Of a stretch of 64,000 nt of DNA, positions 54,104 to 62,243 are shown piece after piece (positions within the stretch are counted from its first letter, which is position 1; every line of letters starts with the position of its first letter). The notes beneath the pieces were generated by a model. It was not told where the DNA came from. It did no database searches and saw only the letters and a list, made by a program, of their open reading frames with translations. A program made the position numbers and the translations under genes. Origin of the DNA: CAWAPD01 sp963783865 (lineage in GTDB: Bacteria; Actinomycetota; Thermoleophilia; UBA2241); assembly GCA_963783865.1 (NCBI GenBank), contig CAWAPD010000001.1, positions 1,054,001-1,118,000 of the forward strand, written 5' to 3'.

Positions 54104-55125
54104 CACCCCTCGGTGGCCTGAAGACGGGTGCGCGACGGGCGACTGCGGTCGGGCTCGCGCTCGTGCTGCTGGGGGCGGGCGTGGCGGCGGGCTGCGGGAG
54201 CGCGGGCGAGCCCGCGCAGCCCGCGGGCTCCACGCCCGCCCCCGCCGCCTCGTCCAGCCCGGCCTGGGGCCAGGTGAACGACTTCCTCTACCAACTCCAG
54301 TATCTCGATCTGAAGAAGGTCGGCGCCACGAAGTTCGACCTGGTCATCACCGACTACGCCGAGAACGGGCACGAGAACACCCAGTTCACGGCCCAGCAGA
54401 TCGACGCCCTCAAGCACAGCCCGGGCGGGCCCAAGCTGGTGCTGGCCTACATGAGCATCGGCGAGGCCGAGACCTATCGCTGGTACTGGAAGAAGAGCTG
54501 GGACGCGAACCTCGACGGCAAGCCCGACGCCGGCGCCCCGTCGTGGCTCGGCACCAGCAACCCCCAGTGGCTCGACAACTACAAGGTCCGCTTCTGGGAC
54601 CCCCGCTGGCAGCGCCTCATCTACGGCACGCCGGACAGCTACCTCGACAAGGTCATCGCCACCGGCTACGACGGCGTGTACCTGGACATCATCGACGCCT
54701 ACTGGTACTGGGCGCACGGCCCGGGCAGGCCTCGGCACCCCACGGCCGCCCGTGACATGGTGAAGTTCGTCGAGACGCTGGCCCACTACGCCCGCGTGGT
54801 CAAGGGCCGGCCCGACTTCGGCATCTTCCCGCAGAACGCCGCCGAGCTGGGTCGCTACCCCGACTACATGGCCACCGTCACAGGCCTCGGGCAGGAAGAC
54901 ACCTGGTACAACGGCAACCAGAAGTCGCCGTGGACGGCCGACACGGTGCCATGGCTCGAAAAGTTCGTGGCCGCCGGCAAGCTGGTGCTCTGCACCGACT
55001 ATTGCCGGCGGCCCGCCCAGATCGACGACTTCTACGCCAAGGCCAAGGCGATCGGCGCCGTTCCCTACTCCGCGCGGCGCGACCTCGACCGGCTCACCAT
55101 CAACCCCGGACACGCGCCCGATTGA
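54100..55125 (+). CDS. GH114 (endo-alpha-1,4-polygalactosaminidase-like) lipoprotein
   Basis: A protein of 341 residues from ATG 54100. Lipobox GVAAGC near residue 31. The GH114/TM1410 family domain begins after a Pro/Ala linker: WGQVNDFLYQLQYLDLKKVG, LVITDYAENG, LVLAYMSIGEAETYRWYW, VRFWDPRWQ, GYDGVYLDIIDAYWYW and FGIFPQNAAEL. Acidic residues in YMSIGEAE and YLDIIDAY fit the catalytic cleft. Family members cleave alpha-1,4-linked galactosamine polymers. It is coupled to the upstream deacetylase-like gene, recalling the deacetylase plus hydrolase pairing in PelA. A terminator follows. Confidence 0.8.
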   Translation: MTPLGGLKTGARRATAVGLALVLLGAGVAAGCGSAGEPAQPAGSTPAPAASSSPAWGQVNDFLYQLQYLDLKKVGATKFDLVITDYAENGHENTQFTAQQIDALKHSPGGPKLVLAYMSIGEAETYRWYWKKSWDANLDGKPDAGAPSWLGTSNPQWLDNYKVRFWDPRWQRLIYGTPDSYLDKVIATGYDGVYLDIIDAYWYWAHGPGRPRHPTAARDMVKFVETLAHYARVVKGRPDFGIFPQNAAELGRYPDYMATVTGLGQEDTWYNGNQKSPWTADTVPWLEKFVAAGKLVLCTDYCRRPAQIDDFYAKAKAIGAVPYSARRDLDRLTINPGHAPD

Positions 55126-55129
55126 GGGG

Positions 55130-55159
55130 GGCGGCGAGGCGCCTGGGCGCCCCGCCGCC
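55130..55159. terminator. Hairpin between convergent genes
   Basis: A 14-bp stem (55130-55143 with 55146-55159) with one A-C mismatch, between the GH114 gene and the leftward gene ending at 55168. Confidence 0.6.
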
Positions 55160-55167
55160 GGGCGCCC

Positions 55168-55629
55168 TCAGGCGCTCCGCCGCCCCGGGCGCCGCAGCGA
55201 GAGCTGGGCGAGCCGGGCCATCACGGCGTCCGCCGCGGCGACGATCGGCGCGCGGTCGACGCCGTGTTCCCCGAGCTGCGCGAGCACGTGCTCGACCGCG
55301 GCGTCGTAGTCGCGCTTGAAGCGGCGGTTCAGCTCGTGCCAGGGCACGCCGGCGAGCGGCGCCACGACCGCCCGGTCGAACGGCAGCTCGCCCAGCTCGA
55401 GCAGCACGGCGAGGATGGGATAGCCGAGGTAGCCCTGCCAGCGCGAGGCGTTGTCGTCTGAGGCCACGGCGCGGCTGTCCTCAGACCAGGTCACCGTGTA
55501 GGTCCGGTCGCCGCCCGACGAGACGACCTCGGCCCGGCCCGGTCCGGCGCGGTGGACACGCCCGTCGGCCAGCGCGCTGAAGGCCTCGTAGACCTTGGCC
55601 TTCGGCGGCAGCTTCCAGAGGGTCACCAC
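55168..55629 (-). CDS. Uncharacterised protein downstream of nitroreductase
   Basis: About 153 residues from GTG 55629 (or 55626), 13 bases after the stop of the nitroreductase gene. Composition is mixed: VTLWKLPPKAKVYEAFSALAD at the N terminus, TYTVTWSEDSRAVASDDNASRWQGYLGYPILAVLL in the middle, and a basic C terminus. The pattern of conserved DNASRWQGYLGYP suggests a structured cytosolic domain of unknown function. No signal peptide or membrane segment. Likely in an operon with the nitroreductase; no function assigned. Confidence 0.65.
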   Translation of the reverse strand: MVTLWKLPPKAKVYEAFSALADGRVHRAGPGRAEVVSSGGDRTYTVTWSEDSRAVASDDNASRWQGYLGYPILAVLLELGELPFDRAVVAPLAGVPWHELNRRFKRDYDAAVEHVLAQLGEHGVDRAPIVAAADAVMARLAQLSLRRPGRRSA

Positions 55630-55642
55630 GGGCCGCCTCGCC

Positions 55643-56152
55643 TCACCAGCGCTCGTAGTGGACGAGCTCGTCGAGCGGCCGCCGCGCGGTCTTCGACGGG
55701 CCCTTGTCGGGATAGCCGAGGGGCGTGAAAGCGATCGGCTCGACGTCGCCGGGCAGACCCAGGACCTCGCGCGCCGCGACCGGGTCGAACGCCGCGATCC
55801 AGCAGGTGCCGAGCCCGAGCGCCGTGGCGGCGAGCACCAGGTGGTCCATGGCGATCGTCGCGTCGACCTCGTCGTAGGGCTTGTCGTCCATGCGCCGCCA
55901 CGCCTCTCCGGGGACGGCGACGACGGCCAGCACGAGGGGCGCGTCGGTGAACCACGGCCGCCCGTAGACGCGCTTGAGCTCCTCCTCGCGGCCTCTGGTG
56001 TGCACGACGACCACGCGGAACGGCTGCCGGTTGGCGGCCGTGGGCGCCCGGCGCGCCGCCTCGAGCACCTTCGCCAGCGTGTCGTCGTCGACGGCGTCGG
56101 GCTTGTAGCCGCGCACGCTGTAGCGCGACTCGATCGCCTCGAACAGGTCCAT
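55643..56152 (-). CDS. Nitroreductase-family flavoprotein
   Basis: A protein of 169 residues from ATG 56152. FMN-binding signatures: IESRYSVRGYKPDAV at the N terminus, ARRAPTAANRQPFRVVVV, AMDHLVLAATALGLGTCWIAAF, and the tail PIAFTPLGYPDKGP. Short nitroreductases of this type reduce nitro groups or flavin-linked substrates with NAD(P)H, or act in cofactor salvage (BluB-like). Substrate unknown. Upstream gene of a two-gene operon. Confidence 0.88.
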   Translation of the reverse strand: MDLFEAIESRYSVRGYKPDAVDDDTLAKVLEAARRAPTAANRQPFRVVVVHTRGREEELKRVYGRPWFTDAPLVLAVVAVPGEAWRRMDDKPYDEVDATIAMDHLVLAATALGLGTCWIAAFDPVAAREVLGLPGDVEPIAFTPLGYPDKGPSKTARRPLDELVHYERW

Positions 56153-56176
56153 GTCGCCTCCTTGTCGTCGGGGGGA

Positions 56177-56205
56177 GCGGGCGGGCGGCTGCGCCGCCCG
56201 CCCGC
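56177..56205 (-). terminator. Hairpin after double GNAT gene
   Basis: A perfect 13-bp stem (56177-56189 with 56193-56205) with loop TGC, 12 bases beyond the leftward gene's end. Confidence 0.65.
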
Positions 56206-56216
56206 GCCCCGCCCGT

Positions 56217-57218
56217 TCACGCTCCGGTCGGGTCCGCCCGTTCCAGTCGCCGCTCGTACACGTCGAAACGGCGCTCCACGCGCATGCCGGCGCGCTCGTA
56301 CACGTGCTGCGCGCCGGTCGCGTTGTCGGCGTGCACGAACAGGCGCACCAGCGTGTGGCCGCGGGCGGCCAGCAGGCGGAACTCCTCCACGAGCAACGCC
56401 CGTCCCAGCCCGCGGCCGCGCCACGGCTTGCCCACCGAGAGCCCGTCGATGTAGGTCTCCCGGTCGAGAGGTCGGGCCACGACCTGGCCGGCGATGCGGT
56501 CGCCGTCCCAGGCGACGAGCCAGAGCGACGGGTCGAACCGGTAGCGCTCGAAGTGCTTGGCCCGCCACTCGTCGAACTCCTCGGAGTAGTTGAGGTAGTG
56601 CTCGCTGAACGCCTCGCGCTCCGCGGCGTGCGCCTCGCGTCCGTCGCGCTCCGGCTCGATCGGCCGCACCACGATGCCCGCCGGCCACTCCACCGGCGCG
56701 TCGTCCCAGGGCTGTGTGCGGTCGAGGTCGATCCGCATCGCGTTGAAGGTGGTGACCACCGAGAAGCCGCGCGCCCGCAGTGACGCGCACCGTGCGGCCT
56801 GGTTCACGTCGGCGAAGAACACCAGCGCCTCGGCCTGCGGGGCGCCGCCGCCGGCGACGAACTCGGCCACGCGCGCTTCGACCAGGTCGGTCAGCACGTC
56901 GTCGACCGTCGTGGCCCGGTGCTCGGGGTGGACGTACTGGTCGGCCGCGATCTCGCGCCGGGCCTCGTCCGGCGCCCAGAGCCACGCGACGCCGATCGGC
57001 TCGCCACCCGGGGCGGTCGCCAGCCACATGTGGCGTTCCAGGTCGAGCTTGGAACCCTGCGCCTCGGCGGCGATGTCCATGTCGTGGGCGCACGGCTCGC
57101 CGGTGTCGAACGACTCGCACTCGTTCAGGAGCAGTTGCACGGCGGGCAGGTCCTCGGGGCGCGGATGCCGCACGGCGTAGCCGGGCGGCAAGGAGTGGGC
57201 GGTGGCGACCCCGGGCAC
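56217..57218 (-). CDS. Tandem GNAT acetyltransferase
   Basis: A protein of 333 residues from ATG 57218 with two GNAT domains. The first (about 12-160) has YAVRHPRPEDLPAVQLLLNE and the degenerate VHPEHRATTVDDVL. The second (about 180-325) is better conserved: VVRPIEPERDG, WLVAWDGDRIAGQVVA, and motif A SVGKPWRGRGLGRALLVEEF, then HADNATGAQHVYERAGMRV. Two-domain GNATs often use only one active domain, with the other structural, for instance MshD-like proteins. MshD homology is a possibility, not established. It follows the methyltransferase-like gene by 8 bases. Confidence 0.8.
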   Translation of the reverse strand: MPGVATAHSLPPGYAVRHPRPEDLPAVQLLLNECESFDTGEPCAHDMDIAAEAQGSKLDLERHMWLATAPGGEPIGVAWLWAPDEARREIAADQYVHPEHRATTVDDVLTDLVEARVAEFVAGGGAPQAEALVFFADVNQAARCASLRARGFSVVTTFNAMRIDLDRTQPWDDAPVEWPAGIVVRPIEPERDGREAHAAEREAFSEHYLNYSEEFDEWRAKHFERYRFDPSLWLVAWDGDRIAGQVVARPLDRETYIDGLSVGKPWRGRGLGRALLVEEFRLLAARGHTLVRLFVHADNATGAQHVYERAGMRVERRFDVYERRLERADPTGA

Positions 57219-57226
57219 GGCGCCGC

Positions 57227-57787
57227 CTACCAGAGGTAGGGGATGAAGGACCGCGTCACGCGCCCGGCGTAGTCGGCGTACTCGGGATGCCGTTCACAGA
57301 GCCACGCCTCTTCGCGACGGCGCTTGGCGGCCAGGAACGGACAGGCGAGCACCCAGGGGACGAGCGCGAGCGGCGACGTGACCAGCGACCACGCCAGGCC
57401 CAGCAGCAGTACACCACCGTAGATCGGGTGGCGCACGTAGCGGTACGCGCCGGTCTGCTTGAGGGCGCCGTCGACGACGGGCTTGGGGAACGGCGTGAGC
57501 TGGCGTCCGAGACGACGCGAGCCTCCGGCAAAGAGGACCAAGCCGATGACGGCGAGGGCGACGGCCTTGAGAACAAGCAAGGGGCGAAGGGCGGCGGGCC
57601 AGCGCGTCCCGCGCAGGCCCGCCGCCGCCATCGCCACGATCAGCACGACCTGGATCGCGACCCAGCCCTCGCCCCGCGGTCCGAGCGCGGGCAGCCGCTG
57701 GCGGTCGGGCGAGCACACCCGTTCGCCGCCGGGCGTCGCGCCGTTGGGCACGTTCTGGTCACGGGGAGTCGTGGCGTCGCCGCTCAC
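57227..57787 (-). CDS. Isoprenylcysteine carboxyl methyltransferase-like membrane protein
   Basis: About 186 residues from GTG 57787, which overlaps the upstream gene stop (GTGA). Three to four hydrophobic segments (about 40-65, 70-90, 120-155). The C-terminal region has YRYVRHPIYGGVLLLGLAWSL, then EEAWLCERHPEYADYAGRVTRSFIPYLW. The RHPxY and ExxL...HPEYxxY motifs define the ICMT/PEMT family of membrane methyltransferases. The bacterial substrate is unknown; lipids, steroids or small acids are possible. It is the middle gene of a three-gene unit with the C45 acyltransferase and the GNAT. Confidence 0.78.
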   Translation of the reverse strand: MSGDATTPRDQNVPNGATPGGERVCSPDRQRLPALGPRGEGWVAIQVVLIVAMAAAGLRGTRWPAALRPLLVLKAVALAVIGLVLFAGGSRRLGRQLTPFPKPVVDGALKQTGAYRYVRHPIYGGVLLLGLAWSLVTSPLALVPWVLACPFLAAKRRREEAWLCERHPEYADYAGRVTRSFIPYLW

Positions 57788-58848
57788 GAGAGCGTCACGA
57801 GCAGGTACTCGTTCTCGCACGGCGCGCCGGCGCAGACGTGCAGCCGGCGCTCCTCGAGCTCGACGACCACGCTGCCTGTGGTCGGGCCGTGCTCCGCGTC
57901 GTCGGCCAGGGGGTGGGAGCAGATCGACGAGGGCGCGTTCGCGTGATCGCGCAGCACCGAGGCGGTGAGCGCCACGGGGTCGTCGCCGCGCGCGAGCCCG
58001 TCGCGGACGAGCTCGCGCGCCCGCTCGAGCCGGCGCCGCGAGCCGCTCGACGCCGACCGCTCCACGTCGAGCATCGACTCGGCCTTGAAGTGGTTGCTGT
58101 GCGCGAACCACTCGCCGCCTTCGATGGTCGCCTCGCGGGTGGCCGACGTCTCGACGTCCCAGATGTGACCGCCGGCCTGCCCGAGGACGTGGTTCGAGCC
58201 CCGGGCGCGGCCGGCCATGCAGGCGCGCGCGTCGGCTTCGCCGCGGTCGCGCGCCTCGAGCATCCAGCGCAGCTTGAACGAGTTGGGCACGCCGGCCCGC
58301 TCGTCCGTGGAGTAGAGGGTGTTGCCGTACAGCGCCATCCCATGTGAGTTGAAGCCGCAGCACGGCAGGTAGGCGGCGCCGGTCAGCGACAGGAAGCGCG
58401 TGCCGTCGGGCACGGTCACGTCGAGCACGACCATGTTCTCGATGTCGTCCTCGATCCAGTCCTCGTTGTGGCCGACCACGGTGCGGCCGTCGCGCGCGAT
58501 GGCCACGTCGGTGCAGTGGCCGCCGGTCGGGCCCGCGCCCGACGGCCGCTCGCCGCAGAGGATCTCCTCGCCGCAGTTGAGGACCAGCAGATGCTCGAAT
58601 GGCAGGCCGGCGCCCTCGGCCAGGCCGGCCAGCTCCTCGACGTACTGCGGCAGCGCCGCCTCGACGTAGGGAAGGAGCGTCAGCGCACGCCGCTGCGCCG
58701 CGTCGAAGGACATGCCGGCGAGCCACTCGATGTTGGCCTGGTAGAAGGTCACCGAGCGCGTGATCTGCTCGCGCGCGGCCTCGCCCACCTGGCGTCCGAT
58801 CTCGCGGTAGGTGCCGCCGACCGCGATCAGGGGAAGGGGGACCGTCAT
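57784..58848 (-). CDS. C45-family autoproteolytic acyltransferase/hydrolase
   Basis: A protein of 354 residues from ATG 58848, with GAGAGG upstream. It resembles acyl-CoA:6-aminopenicillanic-acid acyltransferases (peptidase C45). The predicted self-cleavage nucleophile is Cys112 in GGHCTDVAIARDGRTVVGHNEDW. Typical motifs YLPCCGFNSHGMALYGNTLYS, WDVETSATREATIEGG and FAHSNHF follow. Precursor cleavage would create the N-terminal Cys of the beta chain. These enzymes transfer or remove acyl groups from amide substrates. Its overlap with an ICMT-like gene suggests both modify one compound. The upstream in-frame start 58968 is rejected for lack of homology. Confidence 0.82.
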   Translation of the reverse strand: MTVPLPLIAVGGTYREIGRQVGEAAREQITRSVTFYQANIEWLAGMSFDAAQRRALTLLPYVEAALPQYVEELAGLAEGAGLPFEHLLVLNCGEEILCGERPSGAGPTGGHCTDVAIARDGRTVVGHNEDWIEDDIENMVVLDVTVPDGTRFLSLTGAAYLPCCGFNSHGMALYGNTLYSTDERAGVPNSFKLRWMLEARDRGEADARACMAGRARGSNHVLGQAGGHIWDVETSATREATIEGGEWFAHSNHFKAESMLDVERSASSGSRRRLERARELVRDGLARGDDPVALTASVLRDHANAPSSICSHPLADDAEHGPTTGSVVVELEERRLHVCAGAPCENEYLLVTLS

Positions 58849-58932
58849 CTTGTTCGCCTCTCGTCGCTGGCTTGTGCGGCGCGGGTGGTCCGGCCGCGCA
58901 GACAGTCTATCCCGCAGGGGGAGACAGGAGGA

Positions 58933-58966
58933 GGGGCGGCGGGGGCGCTGGCGCCCCCGCCGCCCC
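58933..58966 (-). terminator. Terminator after lipoprotein gene
   Basis: A perfect 16-bp stem (58933-58948 with 58951-58966), just beyond the leftward gene ending at 58972. Confidence 0.75.
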
Positions 58967-58971
58967 ACACC

Positions 58972-59547
58972 TCACGGCGTCGTCGTCGGTGCAGGCGCCG
59001 CGCCGCCGAGCAGCGCGCCGCCGGCCGCCTTGAGCTGGGCCAGCAGCTTGGCCTCGACTCCCTGCTTGATCTGGGTCTTGATGTCGGGGTAGCTCGGGTC
59101 GTACACGCGCTTGTTCAGGTACGCGGCCGTCTTGTCGAGCGTCTGCTGCGCCTGCTGCAGCGCGCTGACGACCCCGCTCTGCAGGCTCGCCACTTCGGCC
59201 GGCGGGGTGACCGACTGCAGCGTCGTGACCGCCTGGCCGAACTGCTGCGACGCGGCCGTCATCTTGTCGGCCGACGTGGTCCACGACGGACCGGGCTTCT
59301 TGGTCAGACCCTTGACCGAGCCGTTCAACGTCGAGATTCCGCCGGCGATCTGCGCGTACACCGGCTTGACCTGGTCGACATAGGCCTTGAGCGCCGCCGC
59401 CTTCTGCAGCGCCGAGGAGGCAGACGGGCTGGGACTCGGAGACGTCGTCGACGACGACGAAGACGAGCCGCAGCCGGCCGCGATCAGGCCCGCGGCGATC
59501 ACGCCGACGACGGCGATGGCGAGCAGTCGCCTGGGGTTGCTGGTCAT
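58972..59547 (-). CDS. Lipoprotein with helical domain
   Basis: A protein of 191 residues from ATG 59547. Lipobox LIAAGC near residue 25, followed by a Ser/Thr/Pro linker. The mature region is mainly helical with heptad-like patterns (LQKAAALKAYVDQVKPVYAQIAGG, then DKMTAASQQFGQAVTTLQSV). It resembles generic actinobacterial coiled-coil lipoproteins. Function unknown. An independent gene with its own terminator. Confidence 0.7.
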   Translation of the reverse strand: MTSNPRRLLAIAVVGVIAAGLIAAGCGSSSSSSTTSPSPSPSASSALQKAAALKAYVDQVKPVYAQIAGGISTLNGSVKGLTKKPGPSWTTSADKMTAASQQFGQAVTTLQSVTPPAEVASLQSGVVSALQQAQQTLDKTAAYLNKRVYDPSYPDIKTQIKQGVEAKLLAQLKAAGGALLGGAAPAPTTTP

Positions 59548-59659
59548 ATCGATTCCTCCCGGTCGAAGGGCTCCAGACTCGAGGCGAGTCTGCCCGCCAG
59601 ACGGCGGACACTAACTCCGTCGGAGCGTCGCTGCCGTGGCCCGCCCCGCCGGGGCGTGG

Positions 59660-60361
59660 CTACGCTCGCGGCATCCCCGCGACGAGGAACGCCGCGTAGA
59701 CGACGAAGAGCCCGGCGGCCACCAAGACGCCGACCCTCACCTGCTTGATCTTGAACCGTTGCCCCAAAGCGATGAGGAACAGCACCATCGCGAGGATGAC
59801 CGTCACCCGTACGTACCTCTCCCCGCGCTCGCGGTCGGTCGCGCCGGCCTCGAAGGCGGTGGTCGCCTGCTCGCCCAGCGCCGCTCCCCGCTCGGCGAGG
59901 GGATCCTTGTACTGGGGCATGTAGCGCGGGCCCTTGGGAGCGTCCGGGTTCGTGAACGGTCGCGTCTTCAGCCAGGCGTCGAAGGCGACGCGGTAGTTGG
60001 TCGTGAAACGCTTGTACATGATGCCCGCAAGCTTCTTTTCGCCGAGCGTGGTCGCCTGGACCCACGAGTCGAACACGTTGGTGTCGTAGAGCAGGTACTG
60101 GCCGCTTTGCAGGTTGAACTGCTCGCTCTCGACGCGGAGCTTCGAGGAGGTCGCGTAGTCGTGGGCGCTGAGGCCGTCCCACCTGGCCGACTGATAGCCG
60201 CTCCACGCCGTGGCGATCGCGACGAGCGACAGCAGGACGGCCTCGAGGATCTCGATCACCTCGACGCGGAGGCGCCCCTCATTCTCTGGGCGATGCTCGT
60301 GACCGCCGCCGTGCTCGCTCAGGTGCTCGACGACCTCGGTGTTGATGTTGCCCTCGGACAT
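59660..60361 (-). CDS. Three-helix membrane protein, unknown function
   Basis: A protein of 233 residues from ATG 60361. A His-rich start (EHLSEHGGGHEH) is followed by a helix (about 35-58, LEAVLLSLVAIATAW), a long helical-looking middle region and two C-terminal transmembrane helices (about 180-205 and 208-230). The middle region (GYQSARWDGLSAHDYATSSK and LLYDTNVFDSWVQA) is distinctive, but I do not recognise the family. It ends with TAG. It lies downstream of a hairpin and is likely monocistronic. Confidence 0.6.
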   Translation of the reverse strand: MSEGNINTEVVEHLSEHGGGHEHRPENEGRLRVEVIEILEAVLLSLVAIATAWSGYQSARWDGLSAHDYATSSKLRVESEQFNLQSGQYLLYDTNVFDSWVQATTLGEKKLAGIMYKRFTTNYRVAFDAWLKTRPFTNPDAPKGPRYMPQYKDPLAERGAALGEQATTAFEAGATDRERGERYVRVTVILAMVLFLIALGQRFKIKQVRVGVLVAAGLFVVYAAFLVAGMPRA

Positions 60362-60437
60362 GTCGCGGTCCTCCGCAGTCGCGCGCGCACAGCTCAGAGC
60401 GTCATCCTAGTACAGGGCGGAGGCGGCGAGAAACGAC

Positions 60438-60472
60438 GAGGGGGCGGGGCGCCCACGGCGCCCCGCCCCCTC
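60438..60472 (-). terminator. Terminator after DUF7144 gene
   Basis: A perfect 16-bp stem (60438-60453 with 60457-60472) with loop CAC, 14 bases beyond the leftward gene ending at 60487. Confidence 0.75.
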
Positions 60473-60486
60473 GCCACACGACTGCG

Positions 60487-60873
60487 TCACTCGAACTCGT
60501 CGCGGTGTGCGGTGAGCCCGTAGATCAGGAAGATGTAGAGCGCGACGCTCATGATCGACATGCCTGGCGCCACGAAGATCAGCATGAACCAGGCGGTGAT
60601 GCCGATCACCGACAGGACGATGCCGGCGATGCGGCCGAAGTTCGACTTCCGCAGGATGAGGATGGCGACGACGATCTGCACGACCGCGGCGATGATCGCG
60701 ATCGTCCCCACGATGTTCAGCTTCGAGTACAGCAGTCCGGAGTTGTCGAAGTGCGACTTCTTCGTGAGCATGACGAGGCCGGCGACCAGGTTGAAGAGGC
60801 CGGCGACGATGAAGAAGATCCCGCCGAACTCGACCCAGCCTTTGCCCTTGGGCGCTACCTCAGAGCCTTCCAC
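60487..60873 (-). CDS. DUF7144-type four-helix membrane protein
   Basis: A protein of 128 residues from ATG 60873, with GAAGGAGG upstream. Four transmembrane segments: GWVEFGGIFFIVAGLFNLVAG, LNIVGTIAIIAAVVQIVVA, RIAGIVLSVIGITAWFMLIF and MSVALYIFLIYGL. The length and the Trp-containing first helix match small actinobacterial DUF7144 membrane proteins. A paralogue lies at 62931. Function unknown. Confidence 0.7.
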   Translation of the reverse strand: MEGSEVAPKGKGWVEFGGIFFIVAGLFNLVAGLVMLTKKSHFDNSGLLYSKLNIVGTIAIIAAVVQIVVAILILRKSNFGRIAGIVLSVIGITAWFMLIFVAPGMSIMSVALYIFLIYGLTAHRDEFE

Positions 60874-61026
60874 CGATGACCCTCCTTCGTGACGGGCGCG
60901 GGCGCGCCGCTGTTGCGCGCATCGTACGCGCCCGGCGGGCGATTGAGAAGGATGCGCGGGGCCGCCACGCGACGGACCCGGCGCCGCCGGTTGTCGAAAG
61001 CGTCCCCGGTGCCGATAGGAGACGAC

Positions 61027-61398
61027 ATGATGAGCCTGGGCGAGTGGCAGTCGATCGAGGGCGAATCCGCTGCAGACGTACCGCGGGCGCTGCTGCGCCG
61101 CGGCAAGGTCCGGCTCGAACGGGGCGGCGAGGAGTACGCGCTGGTGGCCGAGGTCGACCGCGGCGGCGACGGCTACATCAAGAATGTGCGCGTGACCCTG
61201 CGCCGGGGCGGCGGCGCCTTTCTGGGCGCCGACGGCAGCTACCCGGCCGTCGGCGCGATTATGGACAGCGTGAACGTGACGCTCTCGGGCCCGGCCGTGT
61301 CGCTGCCGTCGCTCTCGTCGGGAGACCGTGCCCGCATCGCCCAGGCGGCGCGCCAGGTGATGGAGCGGGTGGGAAGCCGGATCGACTCAGGCGACTGA
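61027..61398 (+). CDS. Small soluble protein of unknown function
   Basis: A protein of 123 residues from ATG 61027 (or ATG 61030), with AGGAGA at 61017-61022. Start: SLGEWQSIEGESAADVPRALLRRGKVRLERGGEEY. The domain ends with a helix (GDRARIAQAARQVMERVGSRI). The pattern could fit a small alpha/beta protein, but no family is recognised. No signal peptide. Confidence 0.6.
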   Translation: MMSLGEWQSIEGESAADVPRALLRRGKVRLERGGEEYALVAEVDRGGDGYIKNVRVTLRRGGGAFLGADGSYPAVGAIMDSVNVTLSGPAVSLPSLSSGDRARIAQAARQVMERVGSRIDSGD

Positions 61399-61467
61399 CG
61401 AGCGCGGACGGGGCGGGGGCAGGCTCCGCGAGACCGGCGGAGGCGGGGACGGCCCCGATTGGCTGCG

Positions 61468-62115
61468 TCAGGTCACGAAGTGGTAGATCCCGAGGCCCAC
61501 GAACAGCAGCCCCATGAACCCGAAAACGACGATCAGGATCAGACGGCTGTTCGCCAGCAGCCACACCCGCATCTTCACCAGTTCCTTGTCGGACCACCTC
61601 GGAGCCACGACGGCCGCAAGCAGGATGATGGCGACCGTCGAGACTGCCACAGCGGTGAAGAACAAGAGCGCGAGGGCCTCGTCCGTCGTGCTCACCCCAG
61701 CCTTGATGATCGTAGCCGCCGCAGTCGAGACCAGCGCGTAGTTCGTGAGGGCGAACCCGAGGATGGCCGAGGCGACGAAGCCGGCCGTGTCCATCTTGTC
61801 CATCCACGACGGGGTCGATCCCGGCGGTGTGCGCCACTGCATCACGGCGACGGCCAGGAAGATCAGGCCGAAGAGGATCTGTGCCGCGACCGAGCCCGTG
61901 CTGGCGGAGCCGCTGCCCGACGATTCCGCCTGCCCGATCAGGAAGATCTCGAGAGCGCCGACGGCGTACATGACCACGGCCAGGGTCGCCAGGAAGATGG
62001 CGCAGTTGCGCTTGCCGTGCTTGGTCATCAGCAGCGCCACGGCGGCGAGGATCGGCACCGGGTTCAGCGCGATGCCGAGCGCGGGCAGGATCAGGCTCTT
62101 GAGCAGGTCGTTCAC
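61468..62115 (-). CDS. GAP/Sap-like multi-pass membrane protein
   Basis: A protein of 215 residues from ATG 62115, with about six transmembrane helices. Motifs: LILPALGIALNPVPILAAVALLMTKHG at the N terminus and SWMDKMDTAGFVASAILGFALTNYALVSTAAATII in the middle. The NPVP turn and the overall order resemble GAP (Sap, sulfolipid-1-addressing) family proteins of Actinomycetota, which export or flip lipids. Relation to LysE-type exporters is also possible. Substrate unknown. Confidence 0.7.
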   Translation of the reverse strand: MNDLLKSLILPALGIALNPVPILAAVALLMTKHGKRNCAIFLATLAVVMYAVGALEIFLIGQAESSGSGSASTGSVAAQILFGLIFLAVAVMQWRTPPGSTPSWMDKMDTAGFVASAILGFALTNYALVSTAAATIIKAGVSTTDEALALLFFTAVAVSTVAIILLAAVVAPRWSDKELVKMRVWLLANSRLILIVVFGFMGLLFVGLGIYHFVT

Positions 62116-62181
62116 GTGGCCATCCCATTCCGGTAGATCCGTACGACCGTATCAGATTGCGCAAGGCCTCGGAAAAGAAAA

Positions 62182-62219
62182 GGGGCGGCGGGGCGGGCCC
62201 GAGCCCGCCCCGCCGCCCC
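62182..62219 (-). terminator. Terminator with T-rich tail after DUF1269 gene
   Basis: A perfect 17-bp stem (62182-62198 with 62203-62219) with loop CCGA. On the minus strand the stem is followed by TTTTCTTTTCC, a classic intrinsic terminator for the leftward gene ending at 62244. Confidence 0.9.
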
Positions 62220-62243
62220 CCCGTCGGGGAGCCCGCGCCGACC

